A program made the position numbers and the translations under genes. A stretch of DNA of 64,000 bases from Bacillota bacterium (GTDB lineage Bacteria > Bacillota_A > Clostridia > Lachnospirales > Lachnospiraceae). The DNA is taken from positions 1 to 64,000 of the forward strand of contig JAEYMU010000006.1 of assembly GCA_023407175.1 (NCBI GenBank), read 5' to 3'. Of the stretch, positions 55,925 to 64,000 are shown one piece after another (position 1 is the stretch's first letter; the number at the start of each line of letters is the position of its first letter). Below the pieces are notes generated by a model. That model did no database searches. It saw only the letters and a list, made by a program, of their open reading frames with translations, and was not told the DNA's origin.

Positions 55925-55963
55925 AAAAAGCTGCCAACACCGGTTAAGGCTTCGACAGCTTTC
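55925..55963 (-). terminator. Terminator of the araC-clpP operon
   Basis: On the minus strand AAAGCTGTC and GGCAGCTTT pair, followed by TTCTTA. Confidence 0.75.
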
Positions 55964-55983
55964 GTAATTATGATTTTTCCTGC

Positions 55984-56577
55984 TTATATTTTTCTATTAT
56001 CCATCACCTGGTCGATTAAGCCATATGCACAGGCTTCCTCGGCGGTCATATGATAATCACGGTCTGTATCACGTTCAATCTCCTCAACGGATTTTCCCGT
56101 ATTCGCCGCGAGTATCCGGTTTAATCTTTGCTTATTCTTTAGGATATATTCGGCTGCAATTGCTATATCACTTGCCTGTGCCGGAGCATTGATACCACCG
56201 GATGGCTGGTGTATCAGGATTTTGGAATTGGGCAGTGCAAACCGCTTCCCCCTTGTTCCCCCGGCAAGCAGAAAGGCTCCCATACTGGCGGCCGTACCGA
56301 TACAGATAGTAGATACATCACATTTGATATAGTTCATCGTATCATAGATGGCAAAGCCATCCGGTACGGAACCACCCGGACTGTTAATATATAAGCAGAT
56401 ATCCTTCGCCGGGTCCTCTGCCTCCAGAAAAAGCATCTGGGCAATGACAATACCGGCGGATACACTGTTAACCTCTTCTCCCAGAAAGATAATACGCTCC
56501 TTTAAAAGCCTCGAATAAATATCATAGCTTCTCTCACCGCGACTGGTCTGCTCAATAACAAATGGAATTTGACTCAT
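55984..56577 (-). CDS. clpP: ATP-dependent Clp protease proteolytic subunit (paralogue)
   Basis: A 197-residue serine peptidase with catalytic Ser98 (GTAASMGAF), His123 (LIHQPSGG) and Asp172 (RDTDRDYHM). All family landmarks are present ([11 protein letters not shown]). It has no clpX or tig neighbour, unlike the housekeeping clpP, and is translationally coupled to an AraC-type regulator (ATGA overlap). It is therefore likely a second, specialised ClpP. Confidence 0.95.
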   Translation of the reverse strand: MSQIPFVIEQTSRGERSYDIYSRLLKERIIFLGEEVNSVSAGIVIAQMLFLEAEDPAKDICLYINSPGGSVPDGFAIYDTMNYIKCDVSTICIGTAASMGAFLLAGGTRGKRFALPNSKILIHQPSGGINAPAQASDIAIAAEYILKNKQRLNRILAANTGKSVEEIERDTDRDYHMTAEEACAYGLIDQVMDNRKI

Positions 56578-57002
56578 GCTGCCATACCTCCTTTAACACA
56601 GGTATTATAGAACAATCTTCGATGTCTCATTTGCGTTGCCTGGCCCATCCGAGACCTGCTTAGGCAAAGTACAATCCGGTTTTGCTCCCTGTAGGCCTGG
56701 GGAGTATCATGATAGAGCTGGCGAAAGGCCAGAGTATATGCCTGCTGTGAGGTATATCCGGCATCCTGCGCTATGGTGGCGATACTTATATCGGTAGAGG
56801 TAAGCCTTACGGCTGATTCAGCCAGCCTCCGTTCCCGAATATATTTGTGTATGGTCTGTCCGGTAACCTCGGCAAAGATACGGTTCAGGTGATACTTGGA
56901 ATAGCCTGCCGCTCCTGCGATATCATCCAGCTTTATCTCCTCTGTCAGATGCTTCTCAATATAATCAATCGTACTGCCGACTGTCTTTTGCTTTTCCTTC
57001 AT
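56574..57002 (-). CDS. AraC-family DNA-binding protein, single domain
   Basis: About 142 residues, of which 1-100 are the two helix-turn-helix units of AraC ([58 protein letters not shown]). There is no ligand-binding domain. The ATG at 57002 has GGAGG at 7 bp; the frame reaches 57134 but with no better start. Its stop overlaps the clpP start by 4 bp, so the two are made together. It may control an unlinked regulon or its own operon. Confidence 0.88.
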   Translation of the reverse strand: MKEKQKTVGSTIDYIEKHLTEEIKLDDIAGAAGYSKYHLNRIFAEVTGQTIHKYIRERRLAESAVRLTSTDISIATIAQDAGYTSQQAYTLAFRQLYHDTPQAYREQNRIVLCLSRSRMGQATQMRHRRLFYNTCVKGGMAA

Positions 57003-57096
57003 TCGTTGCCCTCCTTCGGATAAATGATTAAATTCGATGGGTTTGATTGAATTATAGCAAAGCTTTTTATCTCTGTCTAAATAAAAAGTGCGGAGT

Positions 57097-58908
57097 TTAT
57101 CTCTCCTTTTTAGCAGCCTCGATCTGCCCTGCAAGCTCGTTCAGATAGACCCAGCGCTCCAGCTTTTCCTCCAGGGCTTTATCCAGGGTCTCCTTCTTTG
57201 TCATCAGTTCATTCAGTCTTGTGTAATCGCTGGCCGCTTGTGCAGTCTCCGCTTCTGTTACAGCAATCTTTTCTTCCAGTGCAGCAATATCTTCATCAAT
57301 AGTATCATATTCCTTCTGCTCCTGATAGCTGAACTTCAGCTTCGTATCCTTCTGCTTCCAGTCTGAAACCGTCTGCTTCCGCTCCTTGCCTGCATTTTCA
57401 TCCTGAGGCGTCTTGAGTATGCCTTCCTCCGCTCTGGCATTCTCATAATCCGTAAAATTCCCCTCATACTGGCGTATCTCTCCGTCTTCAAAGGCGAAGA
57501 TGCGGGTTGCAATCCTATCCAGAAAATACCGGTCATGGGATACTGTAACGACAATTCCCGGAAAGGAGTCCAGATAATCCTCAAGGATTGTAAGTGTCTG
57601 AATATCCAGATCATTTGTCGGCTCATCCAGCACCAGAATATTCGGTGCCTCCATTAAAACCTTAAGTAAATAGAGTCTCCTCTTCTCTCCTCCTGAAAGC
57701 TTTGCGATAAGAGAATATTGCATTGCCCCGGTAAAAAGAAATTTATCACACATCTGCGAGGCTGTTACGGTTCCTTCGCTGGTCTGAATATATTCTGCGG
57801 TTTCGCGGATATAGTCAATTACCTTAAGGCTTTCATCCATATATTCATTCTCCTGGGAGAAATACCCCAGCTTAATCGTTGCTCCGATATCAACCGTACC
57901 GGAATCAGGCAAAAGCTTTCCTGCCAGAATATTGAGAAGGGTTGATTTTCCACAGCCGTTGGGCCCAATAATACCAATCCGGTCACCGGACAGAAGAATA
58001 TAGGTAAAGTCTGAAAGCAGCTTCTTATCCCCGTAGGCCTTACAGATGGCTTTCAATTCGATTGTCTTTTTGCCAAGGCGGGAGGAGAGGGCATTCATCT
58101 CCACTCTTCCATCCTCCTCGACTACCTTGCGGTCCCGCAGTTCCTCAAACCGCTGGATATGAGCCTTCTGCTTGGTCGAACGTGCCCTGGCTCCCCTCTG
58201 CATCCACTCCAGCTCAATACGAAACAGGCTTTTTGCCTTGCGCTCTGTCGCAAGCTGCATCTCCTCCCGCTGCGCCTTAAGCTCCAGGAATTTAGAATAA
58301 TTGGCCGTGTAAGAATAGATATTTCCTTTATCAAGCTCTATCATTTTATTCGTAACCTTATCAAGAAAATACCGATCATGGGTGATCATGATGAAAGCTC
58401 CCCGGTATTTATTCAGATAATCCTCCAGCCACTGTGCCATCTCATGATCCAGGTGGTTTGTCGGTTCATCCAGCACCAGCAGCTCCGCCGGAGTCAGAAG
58501 GGTACGCACCAACGCCACCCGCTTTTTCTGACCACCCGATAAAATCCCTGTGAAAGCATTGACATCCGTAATTCCAAGGCGAAGCAGCATAGCTGCTGCC
58601 TCTCCCTCCAGATTGCGGTACTCCTCCTCGGCCTTTTGATTTAGCACTACATTCTGTAGAATGGTAAGCTTCTCATCAAATACCGGTATCTGGGACAGGT
58701 AAGCAATGCGTACCTTCTTTCCCTTAGTAACCGTACCGCTGTCCGGCTCCTCCAATCCCGCCACTATTTTAAGGAGAGTGGACTTACCTGTACCGTTGAT
58801 GCCTATGACACCTATTTTCTCACCTTCATTGATGCCAAAGCTCACCCTGTCAAACAGTAAGCGGTCCGTATAGCTTTTACTCATATTCTCTATCGTTAAT
58901 AAATTCAT
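57097..58908 (-). CDS. ABC-F family ATPase
   Basis: A 603-residue soluble protein with two ABC domains (Walker A GINGTGKST and GPNGCGKST; signatures LSGGQKKRVALVRTL and LSGGEKRRLYLLKVL; Walker B LVLDEPTNHLD and LVLDEPTNDLD), the ABC-F linker between them (ARARSTKQKAHIQRFEEL), and a C-terminal coiled coil as in Uup. No membrane part. ABC-F proteins act on ribosomes or, for Uup, in DNA/ribosome maintenance. The start 58908 follows AGGAAGG. Confidence 0.93.
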   Translation of the reverse strand: MNLLTIENMSKSYTDRLLFDRVSFGINEGEKIGVIGINGTGKSTLLKIVAGLEEPDSGTVTKGKKVRIAYLSQIPVFDEKLTILQNVVLNQKAEEEYRNLEGEAAAMLLRLGITDVNAFTGILSGGQKKRVALVRTLLTPAELLVLDEPTNHLDHEMAQWLEDYLNKYRGAFIMITHDRYFLDKVTNKMIELDKGNIYSYTANYSKFLELKAQREEMQLATERKAKSLFRIELEWMQRGARARSTKQKAHIQRFEELRDRKVVEEDGRVEMNALSSRLGKKTIELKAICKAYGDKKLLSDFTYILLSGDRIGIIGPNGCGKSTLLNILAGKLLPDSGTVDIGATIKLGYFSQENEYMDESLKVIDYIRETAEYIQTSEGTVTASQMCDKFLFTGAMQYSLIAKLSGGEKRRLYLLKVLMEAPNILVLDEPTNDLDIQTLTILEDYLDSFPGIVVTVSHDRYFLDRIATRIFAFEDGEIRQYEGNFTDYENARAEEGILKTPQDENAGKERKQTVSDWKQKDTKLKFSYQEQKEYDTIDEDIAALEEKIAVTEAETAQAASDYTRLNELMTKKETLDKALEEKLERWVYLNELAGQIEAAKKER

Positions 58909-58989
58909 TCTGTGAACCTTCCTAATACTTAATAAAACCATAAATACTTTATGAAGGAAGCTACTTTTTCTTCACACCTCTTATGGCAC

Positions 58990-59739
58990 CTACAGGGTCT
59001 TCAGCAGCTCAATCAGCTCTTCCCATTCATGGATATGTAGATGTTCGCACTCCGGCACCGTATCTTCCTCCTCTTTACGGTAAGGGCACACCAGCTTGCT
59101 CTGGTACCAGACCGGGAAAATTCCGGCCTCGTATGCGCCCTGCACATCAAATACCGGATGATCCCCGCAAAACCATACCTCCTCCGGCTTAAGGCCCGCT
59201 TTCTTTAAGGCTACCTCGAAGAGGATTCGATTGGGCTTGCGGTATACATATTCACTGGATGCCATAATAAACTCAAACCGGTTCTTCGGCAGCAGCCGGT
59301 TAATACGCCCGGACAGGGTATTTTCCGAAAATGAGATATTGCTGATAACTCCGCTTCGAATTCCCTGCTGATTGATATAGGAAATCACCTTATCCACCCC
59401 TGGCATAATATCACCGGGTGCGGCATTGTCCCAGAACCTCTTGTCCAGTTCATCCTTTGGCAGGGAAAAATCCAGCTCCAGATATTCAAATAAAAGCCGC
59501 TGAAACATATGGTCATGAATTTCCACCCCATGGCTTCTTGATTTCTTGCCTATATCCTGGAAAATACGGTTTGCCGCCTCCGCAATCTGTGCCGCGGTAA
59601 GGTTACTCGCATTACGGGTGCAGTAGGGCAGCAGGGCTTCATAGCCCCTCGCATCGTCAAACCCCGACTCATATAACAGGGTATGTCCATAATCAAACAA
59701 TATCATTTTCGGCCGCTTAAGATTTTTCTTTTTGTACAT
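58990..59739 (-). CDS. HAD-superfamily hydrolase
   Basis: A 249-residue protein: motif I ILFDYGHTLLYESG, helical cap, motif II GVISNIS, motif III Lys (YRKPNRILF) and motif IV VWFCGDHPVFDVQGAYEAG. The second Asp of motif I (DxD) is Gly here (DYG), so a dehalogenase-like or non-phosphatase chemistry is possible. ATG 59739 follows GAGGAGA. It is 13 bp downstream of the GATase gene and probably cotranscribed. Confidence 0.85.
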   Translation of the reverse strand: MYKKKNLKRPKMILFDYGHTLLYESGFDDARGYEALLPYCTRNASNLTAAQIAEAANRIFQDIGKKSRSHGVEIHDHMFQRLLFEYLELDFSLPKDELDKRFWDNAAPGDIMPGVDKVISYINQQGIRSGVISNISFSENTLSGRINRLLPKNRFEFIMASSEYVYRKPNRILFEVALKKAGLKPEEVWFCGDHPVFDVQGAYEAGIFPVWYQSKLVCPYRKEEEDTVPECEHLHIHEWEELIELLKTL

Positions 59740-59752
59740 TTTCTGTCTCCTC

Positions 59753-60502
59753 TTATCTCTTTTCACAGCCCTTCGCAGAACTGGACCTTTCGTCTGCGGT
59801 ACTCTTCACAGCCGCATGCGAAAAAAACTCCAGTATCAGAGGATGTGGGGTTTCTCTGGTTGAGCTTAGCTGCGGTTGAAACAGGGTGACCACATAAAAG
59901 GTGTTGTCCTCTATTGTGAGGATGCGGGCTGCCCCCTCCTCATCCGAACCCACGGTCCGAAAGCCGCTTTCCTCAAGCCTTCTTTGAAAATCTGCGGTAA
60001 GGGCAAAGCTGCAATTATATCTTTCCTCTACTCTGTCACTTCCATAGCTTTGATACAGCCCGGAGCTTCTGTCCAGAGTAATCTGTCTGGTCTGGGAAAG
60101 CAGGGAACAGGATAGGGCGGATATCAACGGATTCGGCGAATAGGGGTCAAAATCATTATTCTGTACCTCTTTCAGCTTAAGGACGTTCCTGGCATATTCA
60201 ATAGCTGCGTGCTGGAAGCCGCCGCAGGTTCCGATAAAGGGTATATTGTTTTCTCTTGCATACCTAATTGCATTGACAGCGCCCCACATGCTTTGGTAGG
60301 GGCTGCCGGGAGCACACCATAAGCCATCAAAACCTGACAGCCTGCTGTCAGTCCCGTCCATCAATTCAGGAGTAGGCAGCCAAGCTACCTCATAAGGAAC
60401 TCCGATCTTATCCGCACAATGCCCGATTGACTCCTGCGTTGCCAGATGGGAGGGGCGTCCGTCATAGTCACCGATAATACCTATCTTAACAACTAAATCC
60501 AT
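59753..60502 (-). CDS. CTP-synthase-like glutamine amidotransferase domain protein with altered triad
   Basis: A 249-residue stand-alone protein resembling the C-terminal amidotransferase half of CTP synthase: IGIIGDYDGRPSHLATQ, LWCAPGSPY, nucleophile elbow GTCGGFQH (Cys93). Where CTP synthase has the catalytic FHPEFTST, this protein has FQPQLSST (Gln209, Gln211), so the His and Glu of the triad are missing. I recall such proteins being named CTP synthase C-terminal-region-related. Start 60502 follows AGGAGA; upstream codons to 60658 are not supported. Confidence 0.8.
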   Translation of the reverse strand: MDLVVKIGIIGDYDGRPSHLATQESIGHCADKIGVPYEVAWLPTPELMDGTDSRLSGFDGLWCAPGSPYQSMWGAVNAIRYARENNIPFIGTCGGFQHAAIEYARNVLKLKEVQNNDFDPYSPNPLISALSCSLLSQTRQITLDRSSGLYQSYGSDRVEERYNCSFALTADFQRRLEESGFRTVGSDEEGAARILTIEDNTFYVVTLFQPQLSSTRETPHPLILEFFSHAAVKSTADERSSSAKGCEKR

Positions 60503-60707
60503 ATTTGATCTCCTGCTGTCTCTTCTGATATTTATACCCGTGCATATCACAAGCTTTGCTTGTGATACTGCTCCGATAAAAAGTTTGAAAGTGGTTTTCT
60601 TAACACTTACCTCTCGTATCATATTAATACATTTTTCCGATGAAAAAGCAAGAGACATTTTAAATATTCTTGTATGAATTTGCTTGGCTCTGAACAGTTA
60701 CATATTC

Positions 60708-61550
60708 TTACTCCTCACTTTCCTTAAGAGCCGGTTTTCCGGCAAAAACAGCGGAGGCGGCAACACTGCCGGCCATGATTGCAAAAATAATGGCAAGGGA
60801 CCATACGGTCGGTATATGCATGTCAAACATCAGAACGGTAAGCTTAATTCCCGTAAAGGTAAGAATAAAAGCCACACCGTATTTTACATACTGAAATCTC
60901 TCATGCAGCCTTCCCAGTACAAAGTACATATTCCTAAGCCCCAGGAGGGCGAATATATTGGAGGTGTATACAATAAACGCATCCGTCGATATGGAAAATA
61001 CAGCAGGAATCGAGTCAATTGCAAAAAGGATGTCCGTAAATTCGATGATAAGTACAACTGCAAAAAGCGGTGTAGCATAAAGTATGCCCTTCTTTCTTAC
61101 AAAGAATTTATCTCCCTCCAGATGTTCTGTGACAGGTATCAGCTTGCCCAGTATTTTAATCACTCTGCTGTCTTTATAGTTTCTGGCTTTCTCCTGTCCG
61201 AACATCATCTTTAGTCCGCTGACAATCAGAATCCCGCCAAATACATAGAGTATCCAGTGAAACATATTGATCACGGTTATTCCCAGCAAAATGAAAATCA
61301 GCCTTAATATAATCGCTCCTGCAATTCCGTAGTTCAAAACCCTTCTCTGATATTCCGGCTTAATTTTGAAGGCTGTAAATATGACTATAAACAGAAATAG
61401 ATTGTCAATACTAAGACTCTGCTCAATCACATAGCCCCCAAGGAATTCCAGGGCCTTTTCCTTTCCGTCAAATATCAGTATTCCAATGTTAAAGCTGATT
61501 GCCAGCCCCACCCAGAATATTAACCACGCCAATGCTTTTTTTGTCTGCAT
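60708..61550 (-). CDS. TerC family membrane protein
   Basis: A 280-residue protein with about eight membrane helices and TerC landmarks: FLGGYVIEQSLSIDNLFLF (acidic, metal-binding Asp/Glu), IIEFTDILFAIDSIPAVFSIS and FALLGLRNMYF. Members such as YkoY/YceF-type proteins export Mn2+ or metallate exported enzymes. The Mn2+-riboswitch-like leader supports a manganese role. ATG 61550 after AAGGAGGA is chosen over the frame opening at 61646. Confidence 0.92.
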   Translation of the reverse strand: MQTKKALAWLIFWVGLAISFNIGILIFDGKEKALEFLGGYVIEQSLSIDNLFLFIVIFTAFKIKPEYQRRVLNYGIAGAIILRLIFILLGITVINMFHWILYVFGGILIVSGLKMMFGQEKARNYKDSRVIKILGKLIPVTEHLEGDKFFVRKKGILYATPLFAVVLIIEFTDILFAIDSIPAVFSISTDAFIVYTSNIFALLGLRNMYFVLGRLHERFQYVKYGVAFILTFTGIKLTVLMFDMHIPTVWSLAIIFAIMAGSVAASAVFAGKPALKESEE

Positions 61551-61611
61551 AAAATCCTCCTTATGATTGTTGATTTGTCCATTTCTTTTCATTCTCTTGA
61601 TTTTAATATAT

Positions 61612-61745
61612 AAAAAAAGACTTCTAATATAACCTTGCATAAGCAAAGTTATATTAAAAGTCTTGTAATCCAGTGATGGAGTATAAACCAGGCAATCTCA
61701 CTATGCCGGATGTTGGCTTATAGCTTTATAACTACTCCCTTTTAA
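61612..61745 (-). promoter_or_regulatory. yybP-ykoY type Mn2+ riboswitch with terminator
   Basis: Minus strand: AAAGGGAGTAG, then GCCAACATCCGG and GCCTGG...ACTCC, the order and spacing of the yybP-ykoY aptamer (GGGGAGUAG ... CAACAUC). It ends in a long hairpin (AGACTTTTAATATAAC/GTTATATTAGAAGTCT) and TTTTTTT, an expression platform just before terC. Mn2+ should prevent termination. Confidence 0.75.
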
Positions 61746-61760
61746 TATTCTAAATATTAA

Positions 61761-61797
61761 GTTATCAGAAGACGCCTTTTCTTCTGATAAAAGGCGC
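61761..61797 (-). repeat. Interlocked inverted repeats, pseudoknot candidate
   Basis: In the terC leader, minus strand order: CGCCTTTT, ATCAGAAG, AAAAGGCG, CTTCTGAT. The first pairs with the third and the second with the fourth, an a-b-a'-b' arrangement that forms an H-type pseudoknot or two mutually exclusive hairpins. Confidence 0.7.
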
Positions 61798-61819
61798 GAT
61801 TTATACGCCGTGCATCTCG

Positions 61820-61849
61820 ATTATAGGAACATCTTCTTGTTCCTATAAT
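61820..61849. repeat. Perfect 12-bp hairpin upstream of the terC leader
   Basis: ATTATAGGAACA and TGTTCCTATAAT with a 6-base loop. No T-run. It could be an operator or the first structural element of the leader. Confidence 0.6.
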
Positions 61850-61907
61850 ATAATATATCCGGTACATCCTTGTCAAATATCAGTTTTTACCTTTCATATG
61901 CAGATAA

Positions 61908-63182
61908 TTATCTGCGGATGATGTCATTTCTTCCCGGGCCATTGGATACCATCGTAATAGGAACCTCCAGCTCCTTCTCGATAAACTCCACATATTTTCT
62001 GCAGTTTTCAGGAAGCTCCTCATAATTTCGGATGCCTCTGATCTCCGTCTTCCAGCCGGGCAGGTATTCATATACCGGCTTAGCCTTGGCAAGCTTTACG
62101 GTAGTCGGAAAGTCCTTCGTTACAATACCATCGACCTCATAGCCCACACAAACAGGAAGTGTATCCAGATAGCCGAGAGGATCAAGCACCGTAAGCGCGA
62201 CTTCCGTCGCCCCCTGCATTCTGCAGCCGTATCTGGAGGCTACTGCGTCAAACCAGCCCATACGTCTCGGTCTTCCGGTGGTTGCACCGTACTCGCCGCC
62301 GTCACCTCCGCGTCTTCTAAGCTCATCTGCTTCTTCTCCGAAGATTTCACTGACGAATTCGCCTGCACCGACAGCACTGGAATAAGCCTTGACAACAGTT
62401 ACCACCTGCTTAATCTCATAGGGGGGGATACCTGCGCCGATTGCACCGTAGGCAGCCAGAGTCGAGGAGGATGTAACCATAGGATAAATACCGAAGTCAG
62501 GGTCCTTCAATGCTCCCAGCTGTCCCTCCAGCAAAATATTCTTACCAGCCTTAATTGCCTCATGCAGGAAGGCTGCAACATCACACGCATAGGGCTCAAC
62601 CATTTTTTTGTATTCTAATAGGGTTTGATATAATTCCTCTTTATCAATTAACGGCTTATGATACATATGCTCCAGAAGAATATTCTTCATCTCACAAATC
62701 CGTTCTACCTTTTCCTTCAATATCTCCTCATCGAACAGCTCTGATACCTGGAAGCCGATCTTTGCATATTTATCCGAATAGAAGGGTGCGATACCGGACT
62801 TGGTAGAGCCAAAGGATTTGCCGCCAAGTCTTTCTTCTTCATACTGATCAAACAGTATATGATAGGGCATCATGATCTGTGCGCGGTCTGACACCAGAAT
62901 CTTCGGTGTCGGAACTCCGCGGTCCTCCAAGGCCTTAACTTCCTTCACCAGGTAGGGGATATTCAGGGCCACCCCGTTACCGATTATGTTGGTTGTATGC
63001 TTATAAAATACTCCTGACGGAAGCAAATGAAGCGCAAATTTGCCATACTCATTGATAATTGTATGACCTGCATTACTGCCACCCTGATACCGGATGATAA
63101 TATCGGCCTCCTGCCCAAGCATATCCGTGATCTTGCCCTTTCCTTCATCGCCCCAGTTGGCACCTACAATAGCTTTTACCAT
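61908..63182 (-). CDS. purA: Adenylosuccinate synthetase
   Basis: Joins IMP and aspartate with GTP to give adenylosuccinate, the first committed step to AMP. The 424-residue protein has VGANWGDEGKGKITD (GTP loop with catalytic Asp), YQGGSNAGHTI (catalytic His), the GATTGRPRRMGWFDAV block and a C-terminal VSNGPGRND. Length is typical. Single gene; no purine-type riboswitch is seen in the 322-bp upstream gap (63183-63504), which holds only a promoter-like AT-rich stretch and the terminator of the next gene. Confidence 0.97.
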   Translation of the reverse strand: MVKAIVGANWGDEGKGKITDMLGQEADIIIRYQGGSNAGHTIINEYGKFALHLLPSGVFYKHTTNIIGNGVALNIPYLVKEVKALEDRGVPTPKILVSDRAQIMMPYHILFDQYEEERLGGKSFGSTKSGIAPFYSDKYAKIGFQVSELFDEEILKEKVERICEMKNILLEHMYHKPLIDKEELYQTLLEYKKMVEPYACDVAAFLHEAIKAGKNILLEGQLGALKDPDFGIYPMVTSSSTLAAYGAIGAGIPPYEIKQVVTVVKAYSSAVGAGEFVSEIFGEEADELRRRGGDGGEYGATTGRPRRMGWFDAVASRYGCRMQGATEVALTVLDPLGYLDTLPVCVGYEVDGIVTKDFPTTVKLAKAKPVYEYLPGWKTEIRGIRNYEELPENCRKYVEFIEKELEVPITMVSNGPGRNDIIRR

Positions 63183-63383
63183 AGTGATTTCCTCCTTGGA
63201 TTATATCTGATAACTTATAATTATCGACAGATTTATTGTACCCAATTACTTATTGAGTATAATACCAATTTCATCATAAGTAAAATCAATATTAATTATG
63301 TGATACATAACCATAGATTATGCTAGTTTTTCTTATCTGTCAAAGCTCGTCCGTTAAAGCTCATTAAAACCAAATCGTACGCA

Positions 63384-63431
63384 AAAAGGACCCGTAAGAT
63401 GGCCCTGGCAGGCAATTTTACGGGTCCTTTT
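63384..63431. terminator. Bidirectional terminator
   Basis: AAAAGGACCCGTAA pairs with TTACGGGTCCTTTT around a 20-base loop, with A- and T-runs on both sides. It ends the SPOR-like gene on the minus strand. Confidence 0.85.
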
Positions 63432-63504
63432 CCGATATTGTCCACGTGCGCATACACTATGCAAAATCTAAGCTTATGCCAGGGATTATGCACCGTATGC
63501 CTTG

Positions 63505-64000
63505 TTAACTGGTGAAAACGTATTTCGTTATATATTTTCTTTTAATCATATCATTGCAGGCTTTCTTTGCTGTCTCCCTGTCCGTGAAATCCATGGTTAT
63601 TCTGTAATATTTACCTTCCTTGGCAACAACCACATTCGCAGCGGCATAATCCTGTTTAAATAGCTTCGCCACTTTTTCCGCATAGTCCTTGCTTCCGATC
63701 AACCCTAGCTTCACATGAGCCTCGTATTTTATAGGAGCCGCCTTCCGTTTTATCTTTAGCGTATATATGTTACTATCGGTTCCATTCTCCGCAGTGACTT
63801 TAAGATATACCGTATTGGTTCCTTCCTTTAGATTGATCTTGTTCTTCGCTATTACTTTTGTGCAGGCTTTATCGCTGTACAGCTTCCAGGTTGCCTTGCT
63901 GCTCACAGAAGCCTTGACTGTCAGTGAGGCTGTTTCGTATTCCACAGTTGCCGTAATTGTTTTTCCTTTTATTAATGCATTTTGGGGAACACTTATCTTG
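63505..64000 (-). CDS. C-terminal part of a secreted protein with cadherin-like and SPOR-like domains
   Basis: The frame is open to the window edge, so the start lies outside. The visible 164 residues contain a cadherin-like beta-sandwich repeat (TWKLYSDKACTKVIAKNKINLKEGTNTVYLKVTAENGTDSNIYTLKI) and a terminal domain YEAHVKLGLIGSKDYAEKVAKLF...YYRITMDFTDRETAKKACNDMIKRKYI, which matches the SPOR fold that binds denuded peptidoglycan. Probably a sporulation or cell-wall surface protein. Likely much longer. Confidence 0.8.
   Translation of the reverse strand, partial: KISVPQNALIKGKTITATVEYETASLTVKASVSSKATWKLYSDKACTKVIAKNKINLKEGTNTVYLKVTAENGTDSNIYTLKIKRKAAPIKYEAHVKLGLIGSKDYAEKVAKLFKQDYAAANVVVAKEGKYYRITMDFTDRETAKKACNDMIKRKYITKYVFTS

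Noticed and set aside
63183..63504. Purine riboswitch upstream of purA
   Set aside because: No aptamer-like conserved core was found; only a terminator for the neighbouring gene and AT-rich promoter-like DNA.
1..64000. tRNA and rRNA genes
   Set aside because: No CCA-ended cloverleaf or rRNA core sequence was noticed by eye; the structured RNAs seen are leaders and terminators.

Overview
The window looks like a chromosomal segment from a Lachnospiraceae-type Clostridium (Bacillota). Supporting signs are T-box leaders on valS and metG, strong AGGAGG ribosome binding sites, a BlaI/M56-peptidase pair, a yybP-ykoY-type leader on a terC gene, DUF5716/DUF5717-like genes (family recalled, not searched), and a plant- or fungal-polysaccharide lifestyle (GH35-like enzyme with an ABC importer; a very large secreted beta-helix glycanase). 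Species cannot be fixed by reading alone.

Positions 1-6.9 kb are an accessory, AT-rich polymorphic-toxin region. The 3' end of a large toxin gene (BECR-type RNase-like tip) is followed by its immunity gene, an orphan barstar-like immunity gene, and a displaced second toxin cassette. That cassette repeats about 400 bp of pre-toxin sequence but carries a different, PD-(D/E)XK-like nuclease tip and its own immunity gene. Then come a truncated IS66-type element and a graveyard of immunity-gene fragments (SitI3-like, SUKH-like, unidentified) around one intact small ORF. A terminator shared with mgsA closes the region.

Positions 6.9-21.4 kb hold mgsA, an OmpR-type two-component system with a MacB/FtsX-type ABC transporter, an Asp-box lipoprotein, a DUF3888-like protein, a MoxR/DUF58/DUF4129 operon, and T-box-controlled valS. 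A 162-bp MITE-like element supplies the last codons and stop of valS. Positions 21.4-29.5 kb are a carbohydrate locus: sensor kinase, LuxR-type regulator, solute-binding lipoprotein, two permeases and a GH35-type beta-galactosidase. Positions 29.5-38.1 kb contain an aminoacyl-tRNA-synthetase remnant, a DUF554 protein, a TetR gene with a truncated methyltransferase, a GH87-like modular glycanase and T-box metG.

Positions 38.2-47.6 kb contain BlaI/BlaR1-like genes with no beta-lactamase, and a tight four-gene operon (DUF5717-like, DUF5716-like actin/Hsp70-fold candidate, helical-repeat protein, membrane coiled-coil protein). This operon is the best candidate for an undescribed cellular system. 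Positions 47.7-64 kb hold a CobD/HisC-like aminotransferase, a MarR-controlled heterodimeric ABC exporter with a long hairpin in its leader, DUF2164, a radical SAM protein, an AraC-ClpP coupled pair, an ABC-F protein, a HAD hydrolase, a GATase-like protein that has lost two catalytic residues, terC with a Mn2+-riboswitch-like leader and an upstream pseudoknot, purA, and the 3' part of a secreted SPOR-like protein.
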